Source of the DNA: a bacterium
Lineage (GTDB): Bacteria; Patescibacteria; JAEDAM01; Absconditabacterales; Absconditicoccaceae
Length of the DNA stretch: 64,000 nucleotides
NCBI GenBank assembly: GCA_017442645.1
Contig: JAFRZH010000022.1
Location: 1-64,000, forward strand
Direction: 5' to 3'
Part shown: piece after piece, positions 52,405 through 62,880 of the stretch
Layout: every line of letters starts with the position of its first letter
Position numbering within the stretch: the first letter of the stretch is position 1
The notes under the pieces: generated by a model
What the model saw: only the letters and a program-made list of their open reading frames with translations
Database searches by the model: none
What the model was told of the DNA's origin: nothing
Made by a program: the position numbers and the translations under genes

Positions 52405-52900
52405 GGTCTGGATCTTCTTGAGTAATAAATTCGTATGGAATAATTTCCATGTCATTACAAATTTTTCGTGGCATTTGTACATGAGTAAAGGAAACGATTT
52501 CTTCTGTCTTTTTATCTTTCCATTTGGTACAAATTTTTTGTATTAAATCTAGCTCTTCATGTGTTAATTCATGACATTCTGGTTCTTCTAGATTTGAAAT
52601 TAATTTAGCTTGTCCTTTTTGAGTTTCTGTTATTTTTCCCAAACATTGCAAACTATCTACTGCTCTAAAATAAGCCTCAGGAACAGGTCATTGCGGTAAT
52701 TTTATATATGCTAATCCCGTCATGGGGGATAAATTATAATAGAACCAGGAGAAATCAGCTAAATAACACAATTTTGCTAACTTTGTTTTTGTAATTTTCC
52801 CATCTTTATCACATCAAAACTTAATACAATTTTGTATAATTTCATTGTATTTTTCTCGATTAATATCTTCATTATTTTTAATTCCAAAGGAAATTACCAT
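52394..52900 (-). CDS. Panacea/SocA-like (DUF4065) antitoxin-domain protein
   Basis: 168 aa. The segment KTKLAKLCYLADFSWFYYNLSPMTGLAYIKLPQGPVPEAYFRAVDSL is the Panacea (SocA-like, DUF4065) signature, with KLxKLxYLAD and the G-P loop; the G of that loop is UGA. Such proteins neutralise diverse toxins. It is translated first and overlaps the next gene by 11 bp. The C-terminus continues with ELTHEELDLIQKICTKWKDK and a short acidic tail. Confidence 0.83.
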
Positions 52901-53208
52901 GCCAATGTTGTATTAAACAGATAAATCAAACGTTATTTAGACAAATAAGAGTATAACGTTTTTATTTACGATTGCAAGAAATTTAACATTTTTGTTTATC
53001 GATTTAGGATATATATATCTCACTACAAAAAAAGACTGAGTATTCACTCAGTCTTTGATTGATAAGTACTTCCTGACTCTCCACGAAGGTTAGTTAGATT
53101 TTCTCTTCACGATCCACTCGCAAAAAGAGAGTCAGATTTTTTTGAGTTTATTTTAACCTAAGCATTTCCAGAATTTTGAAGTTGTGAAACAAAAAAATAT
53201 AAAGAACT
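52901..53208. other. 308-bp gap: Panacea operon leader and an array repeat
   Basis: AT-rich leader (52901-53017) with repeated AAATxAAACGTTAT-like words, then the full array repeat (53018-53143). The remaining bases carry no gene; an open frame there is a shadow. Confidence 0.6.
53018..53143 (+). repeat. array repeat, full copy
   Basis: Starts TCTCACTAC; hairpin A AAAGACTGAGT/ACTCAGTCTTT, here perfectly paired; B CTGACTCTCC with TTAGTTAGATT; C AGAGAGTCAG + T-run. Confidence 0.87.
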
Positions 53209-54396
53209 TTATCTATGACTATCACTATCACCCAAACATTCTGATGAACAATTCTTTCAAGAACATATACATTTTGGAAATTTTGTAGATTCTCATTGGC
53301 GATACTGAAATAATTTTGTATTTTTTTCAGCTGCATAGCATCACCAACGTAGATCGTTACTTTTTCTGTTATCTTGCCACCAGGATCAAGCATTATCAGC
53401 ATCCCAATATAAATCAAAAGATTTTCAATCTGAGCATTCAACTTCCCAATATCTATTCTTTTCACGCAATGCTTTATGTCGATCTGTATCGTTAATCACA
53501 GCATGACATGAAAAATAACCTCCATAATCAGATGATATTTCTCAATAATACAGTCTATGACTTGGAGCATAAGTTCCATCATCACATGCCGTAACACCTC
53601 AATAGAGACTATATTTATTATAATTTTCAGGGACCTCAGCATAACAATCATTTATAGATTTCGCTCAACGTTCTGATTCTGGATATTGTGAAGGACAAGA
53701 AGATTTTCCTTGAGTTGAAGACGAATAATAATAAGTTCATCATTCACAATAATTTCCTCATTCACATGAAGAACAACTTCAAGCATACGCTGATAAATAC
53801 GTTCCTGCAGAACATGTAATATAACAATCATTTTTTTCATCAGAACCTGCTGAAGATGTCATATTACCAGGACATCCTGTTGGACTACTTGATCAAGCTG
53901 GACAATACGATCAAGCAGAACACTGAGTTTTTCCCTTATTCGATGGACAGTAATATCAAGCTGTACATTGTTTCCATCCTGCATAGAGTTTTACTGTTGT
54001 ATCTTGTTTCTTTAATGATGACAATACTCATAATTCTTCTGCTACTGCTATTACTGTATTCTTTCCTAAATCTTGATTTATCGTGTGGGTTGAAGTAGCA
54101 CTTCAAACATGATAAAGATTTGTAGGTTCGTATCATGATTTACTAAGTTTAAATGTTTCTTCTCACATATAATCCGCTGGAAATGTCGGTTCAATACTTG
54201 CATCATACAAATATTCAACACTCGTTATAAAATCAGAACTTAATGGTACTTCTCCTCATGACATATAATTTGCTCCATTTCCATAATATTCTACTTTCAA
54301 TTTGTTTGGTTTCCACAAAGCGACGAAATTAATCGAACTATTTTTTTGTACAACTACACCTCGAAAAACACTCAGACTTTTTTCTTTTTTAAAAGT
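53209..54396 (-). pseudogene. 3' part of a Cys-rich surface-protein gene, start missing
   Basis: 396 open codons with no start codon at the 5' end; a TAA lies just upstream, and the first ATG is about 40 residues in. Residues about 25-125 (FVALWKPNKLKVEYYGNGAN.., VKLYAGWKQ) look like InlB_B/Listeria-Bacteroides repeats. Then comes a Cys-rich part of CTAGYYCPSNKGKTQC, CSAGSYCPAG and CSAGTYLSAY type, like epidermal-growth-factor-type repeats of surface proteins. Nearly all glycines are UGA. It looks like the 3' end of a large adhesin captured in the array. Confidence 0.6.
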
Positions 54397-54417
54397 TTAA
54401 ATTATTTTTTAAACTTT
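54392..54417. promoter_or_regulatory. inverted repeat before array copy 7
   Basis: AAAGTTTAAA (54392-54401) and TTTAAACTTT (54408-54417), perfect 10-bp arms with a 6-bp spacer, directly upstream of the promoter elements at 54420-54447. Confidence 0.55.
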
Positions 54418-54419
54418 AC

Positions 54420-54447
54420 TTGATTTTTTAAAAGTTTTAAATATACT
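54420..54447 (+). promoter_or_regulatory. promoter of array copy 7
   Basis: TTGATT (54420-54425), a 16-bp spacer and TATACT (54442-54447), 30 bp before the ATG. Spacing and sequences match the promoter found for array copy 4. Confidence 0.5.
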
Positions 54448-54476
54448 TTATAAAATTTATCTTTTCTCTCTCTCCC

Positions 54477-55733
54477 ATGAATCAGAATATAGCATTGATT
54501 AAAATTTCTCTTGAAAGTTTACAGGAAAATATTTTTTTAAGAGAAACGTATCTTAAGAAATTACAACAATTTGCAGATACTCAACAAATTATTGTTGTAG
54601 AAGGACAAAGAAGAAGTGGAAAAAGTTATACTATTTTAGGATTTATGAAAAAATATCGTATCCAAGAAAAAACGTTTTATTTTAATGCAGAATTTGATAT
54701 CAAGAAAAACATCAAAACAGCTTCAGACTTATCTGATCTTTTTGATAGGTATTGTGAAAATTATGGGAATCCTGAATGGATTATTCTTGATGAAATTCAA
54801 GATATTCAAGGTTGGGAACATTTTATTAGAGCAAAATATGCTTCAAAACAGTATAAAATTATTATTTCTTGATCAAACGCCTATCTTCTTTCAGGAGAAT
54901 TAGCAACTTTTTTGTCAGGGAGGTATCTAAGTTTTTATGTATGTCCCTTTGGATTTGATGAATATCAAGCAATGATTGATTTTTATGCGTTAAAAAAAGA
55001 TCCTTCTTTCCTTTCTTACCTGGAATATTGAGGACTTCCTGAAGTAATAAGAATCGAGGATAAAACCATGCAACAAAATTATATTCAAGCAGTGATCAAT
55101 ACGATTCTTGTAAAAGACATTTTTTGGAGGACTGGAAAAAAGAATACAAAAGATTCCTGATTATTTTTACAAGTATTGAGCTATCTTTCAAATATTGTAG
55201 GGAGCATTGTATCCGTTAAAAATATCGTTGAAACCTTACAAAAAGAACAATGAATAACGATTTCTCTCCCCACTTTTACTCAGTATTTTCACGAAATTTT
55301 AGCATCCTATATGATTCATAAAGTGCCAAGGTATAATATTTTAGGCAAATGCCTCTTTCAACAAAAAGATAAATATTATTTTAATGATCTTGGTATGAGA
55401 AATAGTTTTTGATATGATAGTGTGTATGATAAAGGGAAAAATTTAGAAAATATCGTTTTTCTCCATCTTAAAAGGCTTTGATATGAGATTTATGTCTGAG
55501 AAAATGCTACAAAAGAGATCGATTTTGTCATCAAAAAAGAAAATAGGATTCAATATCTTCAAGTTGCTCGGAGTTTAGAATGAGAAAACGTGAAAGAAAG
55601 AGAATTTTGAAATTTACTTTCGATCAAAGATGCTTATCCAAAACATTTGATTTCATTTGATAGTTTGGGGAAAGGTGATCATCAAGGGATTCAAGTACGA
55701 AATATTGAAACTTTTTTGAAAGAATTTAGATAA
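54477..55733 (+). CDS. AAA ATPase with DUF4143 domain (array copy 7)
   Basis: 418 aa, plus strand, closest in layout to array copy 4. Walker A is EGQRRSGKSYT, Walker B is WIILDEIQDI, and the sensor is IISGSNAYLLSGELATFLSGRY (G from TGA). Middle: SIVSVKNIVETLQKEQGITIS. The C-terminal fold has KEIDFVIKKE then YLQVARSL, without E-x-K. About ten glycines are UGA. It is the last gene of the array, and its terminator precedes argS. Confidence 0.88.
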
Positions 55734-55739
55734 AAAAAT

Positions 55740-55793
55740 AGAAGTCTGATTCTTCGTTACAAGTGATTCAAAAACGGAGAGTCAGATTTTTTT
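55740..55793 (+). repeat. array repeat, end copy and terminator
   Basis: AAGTCTGATTCTTCG..ACGGAGAGTCAGATT + T-run, seven bases past the last ATPase stop. It resembles the left-end copy at 40157-40213 more than the internal copies and lacks hairpin A. Confidence 0.75.
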
Positions 55794-55878
55794 CAGAGAA
55801 AATATCCAGAGGAAATATCCCTTGAAATATGGTCAAAGAATCCTATCTTAAAGGTGTATTTTAACCTTTTTTTTACCA

Positions 55879-57594
55879 ATGTTCCAAACTTTCAAAACTG
55901 AATTCGCTCAGTTACTTTCAAAAATTTTCAATATTCCTGCTCAAGAACTTGAGAATGAGATTGCTCTTGCTCCTGAAAATGTTGAAGGAGATTTTGCGTT
56001 TCCTTGTTTTAAACTTTCAAAAACTCTTCAAAAAACTCCGATAGAGATTGCAAAACAAGGAATTGAAGAACTTTCTAAAATGGAGAGTCAGCTTTTTTCT
56101 TCTTTTGTAATGGTAGGACCGTATCTCAATGCTAAAATCAATGTTTGAAGCTTAGCAAAAGAAATTTTAGAAAAAATAGAAAAAGAGAAATCTGACTTTT
56201 GAAAAGGAGAATCTACTTGAAAGAAAATTTTGATCGAAGGACGGCAACCAAATACTCATAAAACAGTTCATATCTGACATGTGAGAAATATTTTATTGAG
56301 CGAAAGTATTTCAAGAATCATGGAATTTGCGGGGAATGAAGTCATTAAATGTAGTTATCCAGGAGATATTGGAGCTCATGTGGCAAAATGGATGTGGTAT
56401 TTTATCAATTTTTGTGAAGAAAAGACTTTCCCAACGGTAAATTTTTCCAAACGAGTAGGAGAATTGTATACCAAAGCAACTTTAAAAGTAGATGAAAATC
56501 CTGACCAATACAAAAAAGAAATTGAAGAACTACAGAAAAGACTCGAAGATGGAGATGAAGAACTGGTAAAAATCTGGAAAGAAACAAGAAAACTTTGTTT
56601 AGATGATTTGGTACATATTTGTACGGAACTTGGAACAACGAGAATCGATAGACGATATTATGAAAGTGAAGTAGAACAAGAAGGAATTAAAATCGTGAAA
56701 GAAATGGAACAAAAAGGGATTGCTCAATATTCACAAGGTGCCATTGCGATGGATTTAACGGCATATAAATTAGATTGGTTCTTACTTCTCAAATCAAATG
56801 GAGCATCTTTGTATTCAGCGAAAGATATTGCTTTAGCATATAAAAAATGGGAAGAATATCATTATGATGAATCTCTTTACATCGTAGGATCTGAACAAAT
56901 CCATCATTTTGAGCAACTTTTCAAAACGCTTGAACTTTGTGGATTTGATGCAAAAAAACTCCATCATATTGCCTATGGTCTCATCAGTTTGAAATCGTGA
57001 AAAATGTCTTCTCGTGCAGGAAATGTAGTGCTTTATGAAGATTTTCGTGATCAAGTTCTCACTCAAGCTCAAGAAATGCTTAAAGAAAGAGAAATTCCTG
57101 ACTCCGAAAAGGAAGAAATCGCAAGAAAAGTCGCATTTTCAGCAATCAAATTTGTAATTTTACTCCAAGATAGTGAAAAAGGAATTATTTTTGATGATTC
57201 TCAAGCGTTATCTTTCGAAGGAGAGACAGGACCTTATCTTGAATATACCTATGCAAGACTCTGTTCTGTTTTAAAGAAAGGGGAAGAAGAAAATTCTGAC
57301 TTTCAAAAGGCTGATGGTACCCTTCTTCAAGAAGATCTTGAGAAAAAGATTTTACTTCAAATGGCTCAATTTTCTGATCTCGTTCAAAAAGCTTCTGCGA
57401 CTTACAAACCAAACTATATTGCAAGATTTATCCTTGATTTAGCTCAGACTTTTAATACCTATTATCATTCTTGTAAAATTCATAGTGATGATCATGAATT
57501 AACAAAAGCACGTCTCAGACTTTGTGCAATCGTTGCTCAAGTCTTCAACAATGCTTTTTATCTTCTCGGAATTGAAGAAGTAGAGGTAATGTAA
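55879..57594 (+). CDS. argS: arginyl-tRN​A synthetase
   Basis: 571 aa class I synthetase that charges tRNA-Arg. It has an N-terminal Add-1 domain (DFAFPCFKLSKTLQKTP), the HIGH motif in NTHKTVHIGHVRN near residue 132, VIKCSYPGDIGAHVAKWM, and KMSS at GKMSSRAGN near 374, where the preceding Gly is TGA. The C-terminal helical anticodon domain includes TAKLRLCA-like KARLRLCAIVAQV. Length and order are normal. It marks the right border of the accessory array. Confidence 0.96.
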
Positions 57595-57620
57595 AGACTG
57601 TTTTATATAGTGCAGTATCC

Positions 57621-58181
57621 ATGAAAAAGAAAAATATCATTATAGCAGGTTGCTCTAGATGTGGGAAAACAACTCTTTCTATGAAATTGGGAAAAGAAGG
57701 ATTTGTTCATTACAAAATGGATAGTATCAAAAGAGGTATCGATAGAAATTTCTGGGATCATTATCAAGATGATTGGGATATTGTTAGTCCTTATATGGCA
57801 CATTTGATAAAAACGATGATTGAAGATAATCAATTGGATATTGTAAGAGGGAAGGAATATTATTGTATTGATACTTGTCATGTTTATCCTGTCGATATTG
57901 CTCAATGTAATTTTAAAGATGTTGTGATTGTATTCCTGTGAAATCTTAATGAAAATATTGATAAAAAACTCAATTCTATTAGGAAATATGATAAAAATTT
58001 ATGGAGTAATAGTTTTAGTGATGAGGATTTAAGAGCGTATTTAGAATGGGGAGTTTGGTATAGTAAAAAAGTGAAAGAGCAGTGTGAACAATATCATATT
58101 AAATTTTTTGATACAGGAACTCATTTTAAAAAAGCACTTAAAGATGCTTATAATTATATTGAAGATGAATTGAAAAAATAG
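57621..58181 (+). CDS. P-loop nucleoside-kinase-like protein
   Basis: 186 aa. The Walker A-type loop GCSRCGKTTLSMKL starts at residue 10, followed by YKMDSIKRGIDRNF and a central sheet with YYCIDTCHVYPVDIAQC and VVIVFLGNLNENIDKK. The shape is that of small AAA_17/AAA_33-type kinases acting on nucleotides or small molecules. The substrate is unknown. Only one UGA occurs, near residue 107. It starts 26 bp after argS. Confidence 0.75.
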
Positions 58182-58213
58182 AAAGAGGATTTAGTTATGT
58201 TTACGAAAGAAAC

Positions 58214-58513
58214 ATGAAAGTACGTTTTCAAAAAGTAAAGATGGTTCATCATATTCTTTCTGATTTTTATCCTTTTCTTATGGATATTGAACAAAATCCA
58301 GATATCAAAAGAATTGTTCCTTGAAGAATTTCGAGAAAACAAAAGGGGAGTTCAGATTTGAGATTTTCAGTATCTTATACAACATTGAGCGGTATAAAAT
58401 GAATTATGGCAAAATGAGCAACTGCACAGGAAATCTTTTTCCTTTGTAGTACGGAAAAACAAATAGAGGTTATAGAATTTTTACTTTCTTCGTGGGAAAA
58501 ACTTTATCTTTAA
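58214..58513 (+). CDS. DUF2103-like small protein
   Basis: 99 aa: KVRFQKVKMVHHILSDFYPFL, then VPGRISRKQKGSSDLRFSVSYTTLSGIKGIMAKGATAQEIFFLCS. The basic segment with RFSVxYxTxSGxKGI..GAxAQEIF resembles DUF2103, a family annotated as predicted metal-binding. It lies between a kinase-like and a PrsW-like gene with tight spacing (8 bp to the next start). Three glycines are UGA. Confidence 0.6.
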
Positions 58514-58520
58514 AAAAAAT

Positions 58521-59357
58521 ATGGTTATAGCAATTTTAGGGGTGATTCTTTTTTGATATTTTCGAACTTGGTTGGTTCGTAAACTTTTTGTAAATATCAA
58601 TAATTTTCAATTTTGGAAGCTTTTTGTTCTTTCAGGGAGTTTAGTTGCTTTTTTGCTTTGATCTCAGTATATGCTCCATCAATTTAATTTGTCTTTCGTG
58701 ACATTTCCTGGTTTTTTTGTTTTTTGTGGAATCCTTCTTCTTTTTTTAGCTATTCTATGGGCTGTTTTTTACCCAAAAAATAAAAAAAGCTGAATGATTT
58801 TGGGCGTTCTTCTTGTTTTTTTTGTTTCTCTAGGTACTTGAAATTTATTGATACCTTTTTTTTCTTCTTTTTCGCTCCTTCTTCTCTCTGTTATGACTGA
58901 AGAATACTTAAAAATAGGAACAAGTTCTTTGGTGTTTGAAAAAAACGGTCAAATAAAATCAGATTTAATTTTTTTTTCTCTTCTTATTGCTACGGGGTTT
59001 AGTTTTTTTGAAAATTGTTATTATTTTATAGAATCTATTACGAGTCTTCATCTTGAGAATTTAGTATTGGGAAGATGAATATTTGCTTCTTTGCTTCATT
59101 TATTTGCAACAGGAGTAATCGCTTTGATTCTTTTTAAGGGAGGTGTTTTTGAAGAAACTTTTTTAAAGAAAACTATTGTGATTTTATTGGTAGGGTTTTT
59201 GATTGGGGTAATAGTGCATCTTTTGTATGATTTTTCTTTTCTTCCTTCCTTTTTAATTTATGGTATTATTTTAATTGGAGGGTATTTCTTTTTAACGTAT
59301 TTATTTTATCTTTCTGATCATATTTATTTAGCAAAAAAAATGGGAGAAGAAAAATAA
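58521..59357 (+). CDS. PrsW-family intramembrane metalloprotease-like protein
   Basis: 278 aa with about eight hydrophobic helices. The diagnostic motifs are the glutamate pair in VMTEEYLKIG, GFSFFENCYYF, the histidine in SLLHLFATGVIAL and HLLYDFSF, in the order seen in PrsW/CAAX-like proteases. PrsW proteases cut anti-sigma factors or other membrane substrates. The N-terminal half is less conserved and full of UGA-Gly codons. The start is 8 bp after the DUF2103-like stop. Confidence 0.78.
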
Positions 59358-59365
59358 TTAAAATT

Positions 59366-60247
59366 TTATTTCCGTTTTCTAATAATTACTTTCATATCAT
59401 CTAAAGCTGCTAAATCGATTACTTGAAGATTATTTTTTTCTGGATAGTATTTTTGAATGAGTTGATATTTTTGAAATTGTTTTAAAAACTCATTTTTATC
59501 TTTAAAATCAAAATAAATTTCTTGCTTTGTATCGGTAAAAATTACAAATCTTGTCGATCATACAAAATACATTAATTGGGTGAAATTAGGAATCTCTTTT
59601 TGAATATATTCAATAATTTCTTTTAAATCTTGAAAAGAAATTTGAAAAAAAAATCATGATAAATCTGTAGTTCCAGAAAGATATTGAGGAGTATAGAGAA
59701 TAAAACTTTCTTTTCATAACGTCATGGAATCTTGTAAAGGTTCAATGCTGTTTTCTCGGACTCCGTAAAATTGATCTCCTATCAGAATTCTGAAAGCTGG
59801 TTCCTGAAAAGTTAAATCTAGTCAAAGAATATTTCCGCTTGTAATTTGATAATCAATATTCTCTACAAAAGGGACTAAAGCTTTAGCTTGAGAAAGTAGG
59901 TTATCTTTCAAAAAATATTGAAAATTATAGTAATTTTTCCCTTGGAGAGATTTTGTGAGAAATTCAAAAAGTTCAATGTCTTCATAGGTTTCAATAGTGT
60001 TTTCAGAAAACTCCACTTTTGAAATAAGATATTCTTCTTCCAGAAAGAGTTTTTGAAATAAAAAATAAAATCAAACTCCTAAGAGAATAAGAGTTACAAA
60101 AGTCCACATAATAATTTTTTTAGCTTTATTGCTAAGTGAAAAGGAAATCCTAGGAAAAGAAATTTTATACTGTTGCAAAAACCATTTTATTCCTTTTTTC
60201 CTTTTTTTTTTGATAAAAGGCTTTGCAGATACAAGGCCTCTAGACAT
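59366..60247 (-). CDS. FtsQ-like division protein with POTRA-type domain
   Basis: 293 aa. A basic cytoplasmic head (KKKRKKGIKWFLQQY) and one membrane helix (IIMWTFVTLILLGVGFYFLF) are followed by a POTRA-like region (LISKVEFSENTIETYEDIELFEFLTKSLQGKNYY) and a C-terminal beta region (LDLTFQEPAFRILIG, QVIDLAALDDMKVIIRKR). This is FtsQ/DivIB topology, a scaffold of the division complex. The start is overlapped by 8 bp with the stop of the PAP2-like gene. The last residues VIIRKR match the usual end of FtsQ-like proteins. Confidence 0.72.
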
Positions 60248-60737
60248 ATAATAAATAATACAAAATGAAAGTTAAAATAATCCCAAAAAGCATCCCTCAA
60301 AGAACTTCAAAAGGAGTATGTCCCAATCTTTCTTTTAAAGTTGGTTTTTTTGTTTCTTTCATCTCTAAAACATTTTGAAGATTTCTTCTCAATTCATTGA
60401 GATATCTTGCATGTTCTCCACTTTGATATCTTACATTCATTGCATCATATGCGACGATGAGTGAAAACGTAAATGCAATAGCAAAATTTACGCTATAAAC
60501 TCCTTCACTTAATAATACAATGGTTGTTAAACTACTTGCAATCCCCGCATGTGAAGAAGGAAATCATCAACTTGAAAAAAATTGAGCAAAAGAAAATTTT
60601 TTTTGTACTAAAGAATCAATACAAATTTTTATAATTTGGATTAATAATCCCACTCAAAAGGAGATTAAAACGACAGGTATTTGTTCAGGAAATTGTTCGC
60701 AAAATTGCTGAAGATGTTGAGAAATATAATCAAACAT
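60240..60737 (-). CDS. divergent PAP2-family membrane phosphatase-like protein
   Basis: 165 aa with several hydrophobic helices. Motifs are WPSSH-type FPSSHAGIASSLTTI, VAYDAMNVRYQSGEHARYLNE and KERLGHTPFEVLWG (W position read as G from TGA), matching the divergent PAP2 (DUF212) family found in many bacteria and plants. The substrate is unknown. Its stop (TAG) overlaps the start of the FtsQ-like gene: the sequence ATGTCTAG carries both. Confidence 0.8.
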
Positions 60738-60885
60738 AAAAACACTTCATCTAAATAAAATTTTCTTTAAGATATAAAAAACAATTAAAATTTCAAGATT
60801 CACCGTGAAGAAATTTTATATTTTTACTTGATTTTTTGGAAAGGAATACTACTTATTTATAAGTACTTTAGTTTTTTGTTTCGAT

Positions 60886-61185
60886 ATGCTATTTTTCTTC
60901 AGAATTTTAAAAGGATTTTTTTGTCTTCTTACGGTTGTTGTGGGAATTGTCTATATGAGAGGAGATTTTTTATTTGATCCTCAGCAATTTTGAATGATAA
61001 AAACTATTCTTGTACCTTGATACCTTGTTTTTTGTGGTCTTATGATTGGATATCTGTTTTCTACTCTTTGGAATGGAAGAATTCAGTATAAAGATGATAC
61101 TGATAAAGAGAAAATAGCGATCAAAAGTTTTGTGATTTGATTTGTATTGTGAATCGTTTTAGCGTTATTATATGTTTTTCTTTAG
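60886..61185 (+). CDS. small membrane protein with three helices
   Basis: 99 aa with hydrophobic segments LKGFFCLLTVVVGIVYM, TILVPGYLVFCGLMIGYLF and SFVIGFVLGIVLALLYVFL, and a charged loop DDTDKEKIA between the last two. Reminiscent of LapA/DUF1049-like small membrane proteins, but not assigned. It has four UGA-Gly codons, so the standard code sees only pieces. Confidence 0.6.
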
Positions 61186-61207
61186 TCTTTTATTTTTTTA
61201 AAAAAAG

Positions 61208-61753
61208 ATGAAAAAACTGACTGTTTTCTTGATGTTTATGGGGTTTTCTGTTTTGATTGGTTGTGATTCTATGGTTAAAAATACTCAAGATATTTTAGTG
61301 GAGAGTATAAAAATACCTTATGAGTGAGAAATTGTTTTAGAAAAAAATGACATGGTAAAGGAGGATAAAATTCTTGAAATTTATGAGGAGAGTCAAAAAG
61401 AAGGAGAAGAATCGTTTAAAGATTCACTCATTATAGCAAAACAGTATGATTTATGAAAAGGAACCTTAACTTTTGCAAGAGATTCTCTAAAACTTCTAGA
61501 AGATAAAGGTTTAACCCTAAAAGATAAACAAGAATGGAAAACTGTCTTTACAAATAATGAAAGACAAAGAACTTTAGTGGTCTTATCTTATAAGATAGAT
61601 GGTGGTCTTGTTTCGAAAATTCCTACTTTATACATGACACAAGCTTTTTTGGAAAGTGATAATGAAGTTTATGTTATTTCTCATAGTACAGAAGAAAAAT
61701 CTGAGCAGAAAAATATGGTTTCTACTTTTAAGAAGATTTCTTATTTTGAATAG
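61208..61753 (+). CDS. lipoprotein of unknown function
   Basis: 181 aa. The signal peptide MKKLTVFLMFMGFSVLIGC ends in a lipobox (VLIGC). The mature part has a helical charged segment (ILEIYEESQKEGEESFKDS) and a beta-rich C-terminus (RTLVVLSYKIDGGLVSKIP). Two UGA-Gly codons are present. No family is recognised. It lies 22 bp after the small membrane protein. Confidence 0.68.
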
Positions 61754-61855
61754 AGTACTGCTTCAAGAGTCTGATGGTGAATTTTTGCAAATTGAATCGT
61801 TTTTCAATATAATAGAAAAGGTAAATCTTTTATCTTTTCTTTTTTTATATTAATT

Positions 61856-62737
61856 ATGGACAATTCTTTTAATCCCAATTTTATCCCTGGAATTTGAACT
61901 ATGGGACCTATTGGAATGCAACCTCAAATGACCCCTATGAATACAATTCAAGCTCAAAAAGAGAAAAAAGAAAAAATTGTTTTTTGAAATGAGCCAAACG
62001 ATGTCAGTTTGAAAGAGTTTTTTGGAAAAATTTTTCTATGATTGATTAGTTGAGGACTTATTGCAGCAATTCTTTTTGTTTTAACGGGATTTCTTTGATG
62101 AATTTTAGGAGATAATGGGGGAACTCCAACAGCAATTCTTTGAGTTCTTCTTGCTGCAATTTGATTTATCACAGGAATGATTGGAAATATGGGATGTGCA
62201 TTGTTGTTCAATATCTTCTTCAGTAAAAGATATTACAATCTCAGTAAAATGTTGGGACTGATTTTTACTTCGTCTATGATTATTTTCGTGGCTTTCGTTC
62301 CGATTTATTTTCTTTTTCAAGGAAATGTAACGACGGCTTATAGTGTGTGTGGATTCCAAATTATTTTCTCTTTCTTTATTACGATTTGTTTGATGGATTT
62401 CCTCGCACATCCTAATTATTCAGCAAGTAGCTTTATGGGAAATCTTCTTGGATTTATGTTTAGTTGTGCGGCATATCTTGCTCTTGTAAATGTTACGATG
62501 CATAATCCTGATGATGTAGAGACCAATACGTTGCTTTTGATGATTGTGCCAAGTATCTTAGGTTATACGGTAACGCTCTTTGGTTCTGGAATCTGGGATG
62601 CAATTTATTATAAACTCTTTGAATGGGGAAATAATCCTTTTTATCTCCCATCTTTGACAGAATTAAAAAGAAAAGAACAAGAAGAACTTGCAAAACAGAA
62701 AAAAGATAATGAAGAGGTTAACGTTGAGATGAATTAA
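61856..62737 (+). CDS. multi-helix membrane protein
   Basis: 293 aa. A Met/Pro/Gly-rich N-terminus (NPNFIPGIGTMGPIGMQPQM) is followed by six or so hydrophobic segments (GGLIAAILFVLTGFLGGIL, GVLLAAIGFITGMIGNMG, LIFTSSMIIFVAFVPIYFLF, IIFSFFITICLMDFLA and others) and a charged C-terminal coil. It resembles Yip1/YIP-type or DUF-type membrane proteins only loosely. About nine N-terminal UGA-Gly codons hide the first third from the standard code. Confidence 0.65.
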
Positions 62738-62756
62738 TCATTGATTTTCCCAAAAA

Positions 62757-62788
62757 AAAACTGATACTCTGATGAAGTTTCAGTTTTT
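62757..62788 (+). terminator. terminator after the membrane protein gene
   Basis: Arms AAACTGA (62758-62764) and TCAGTTT (62780-62786), A-run before and T-run after. Confidence 0.75.
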
Positions 62789-62880
62789 TGTTTTAGCATG
62801 AATGATATCTTGAATAATACTTGATTTAGAGAAATATTTTGATATTATGTTCATGGTTTTTAGTTCTTTATGTTTGGAAA

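Noticed and set aside
53148..53840. Minus-strand open frames of 105 and 62 codons
   Set aside because: They are out of frame with the Cys-rich surface-protein sequence, which accounts for the same DNA.
40157..55793. CRISPR array or a true integron
   Set aside because: Units are 75-127 bp and separated by whole genes, so not CRISPR. No attC core of GTTRRRY type or integrase was seen, so the integron label was not used, only the analogy.
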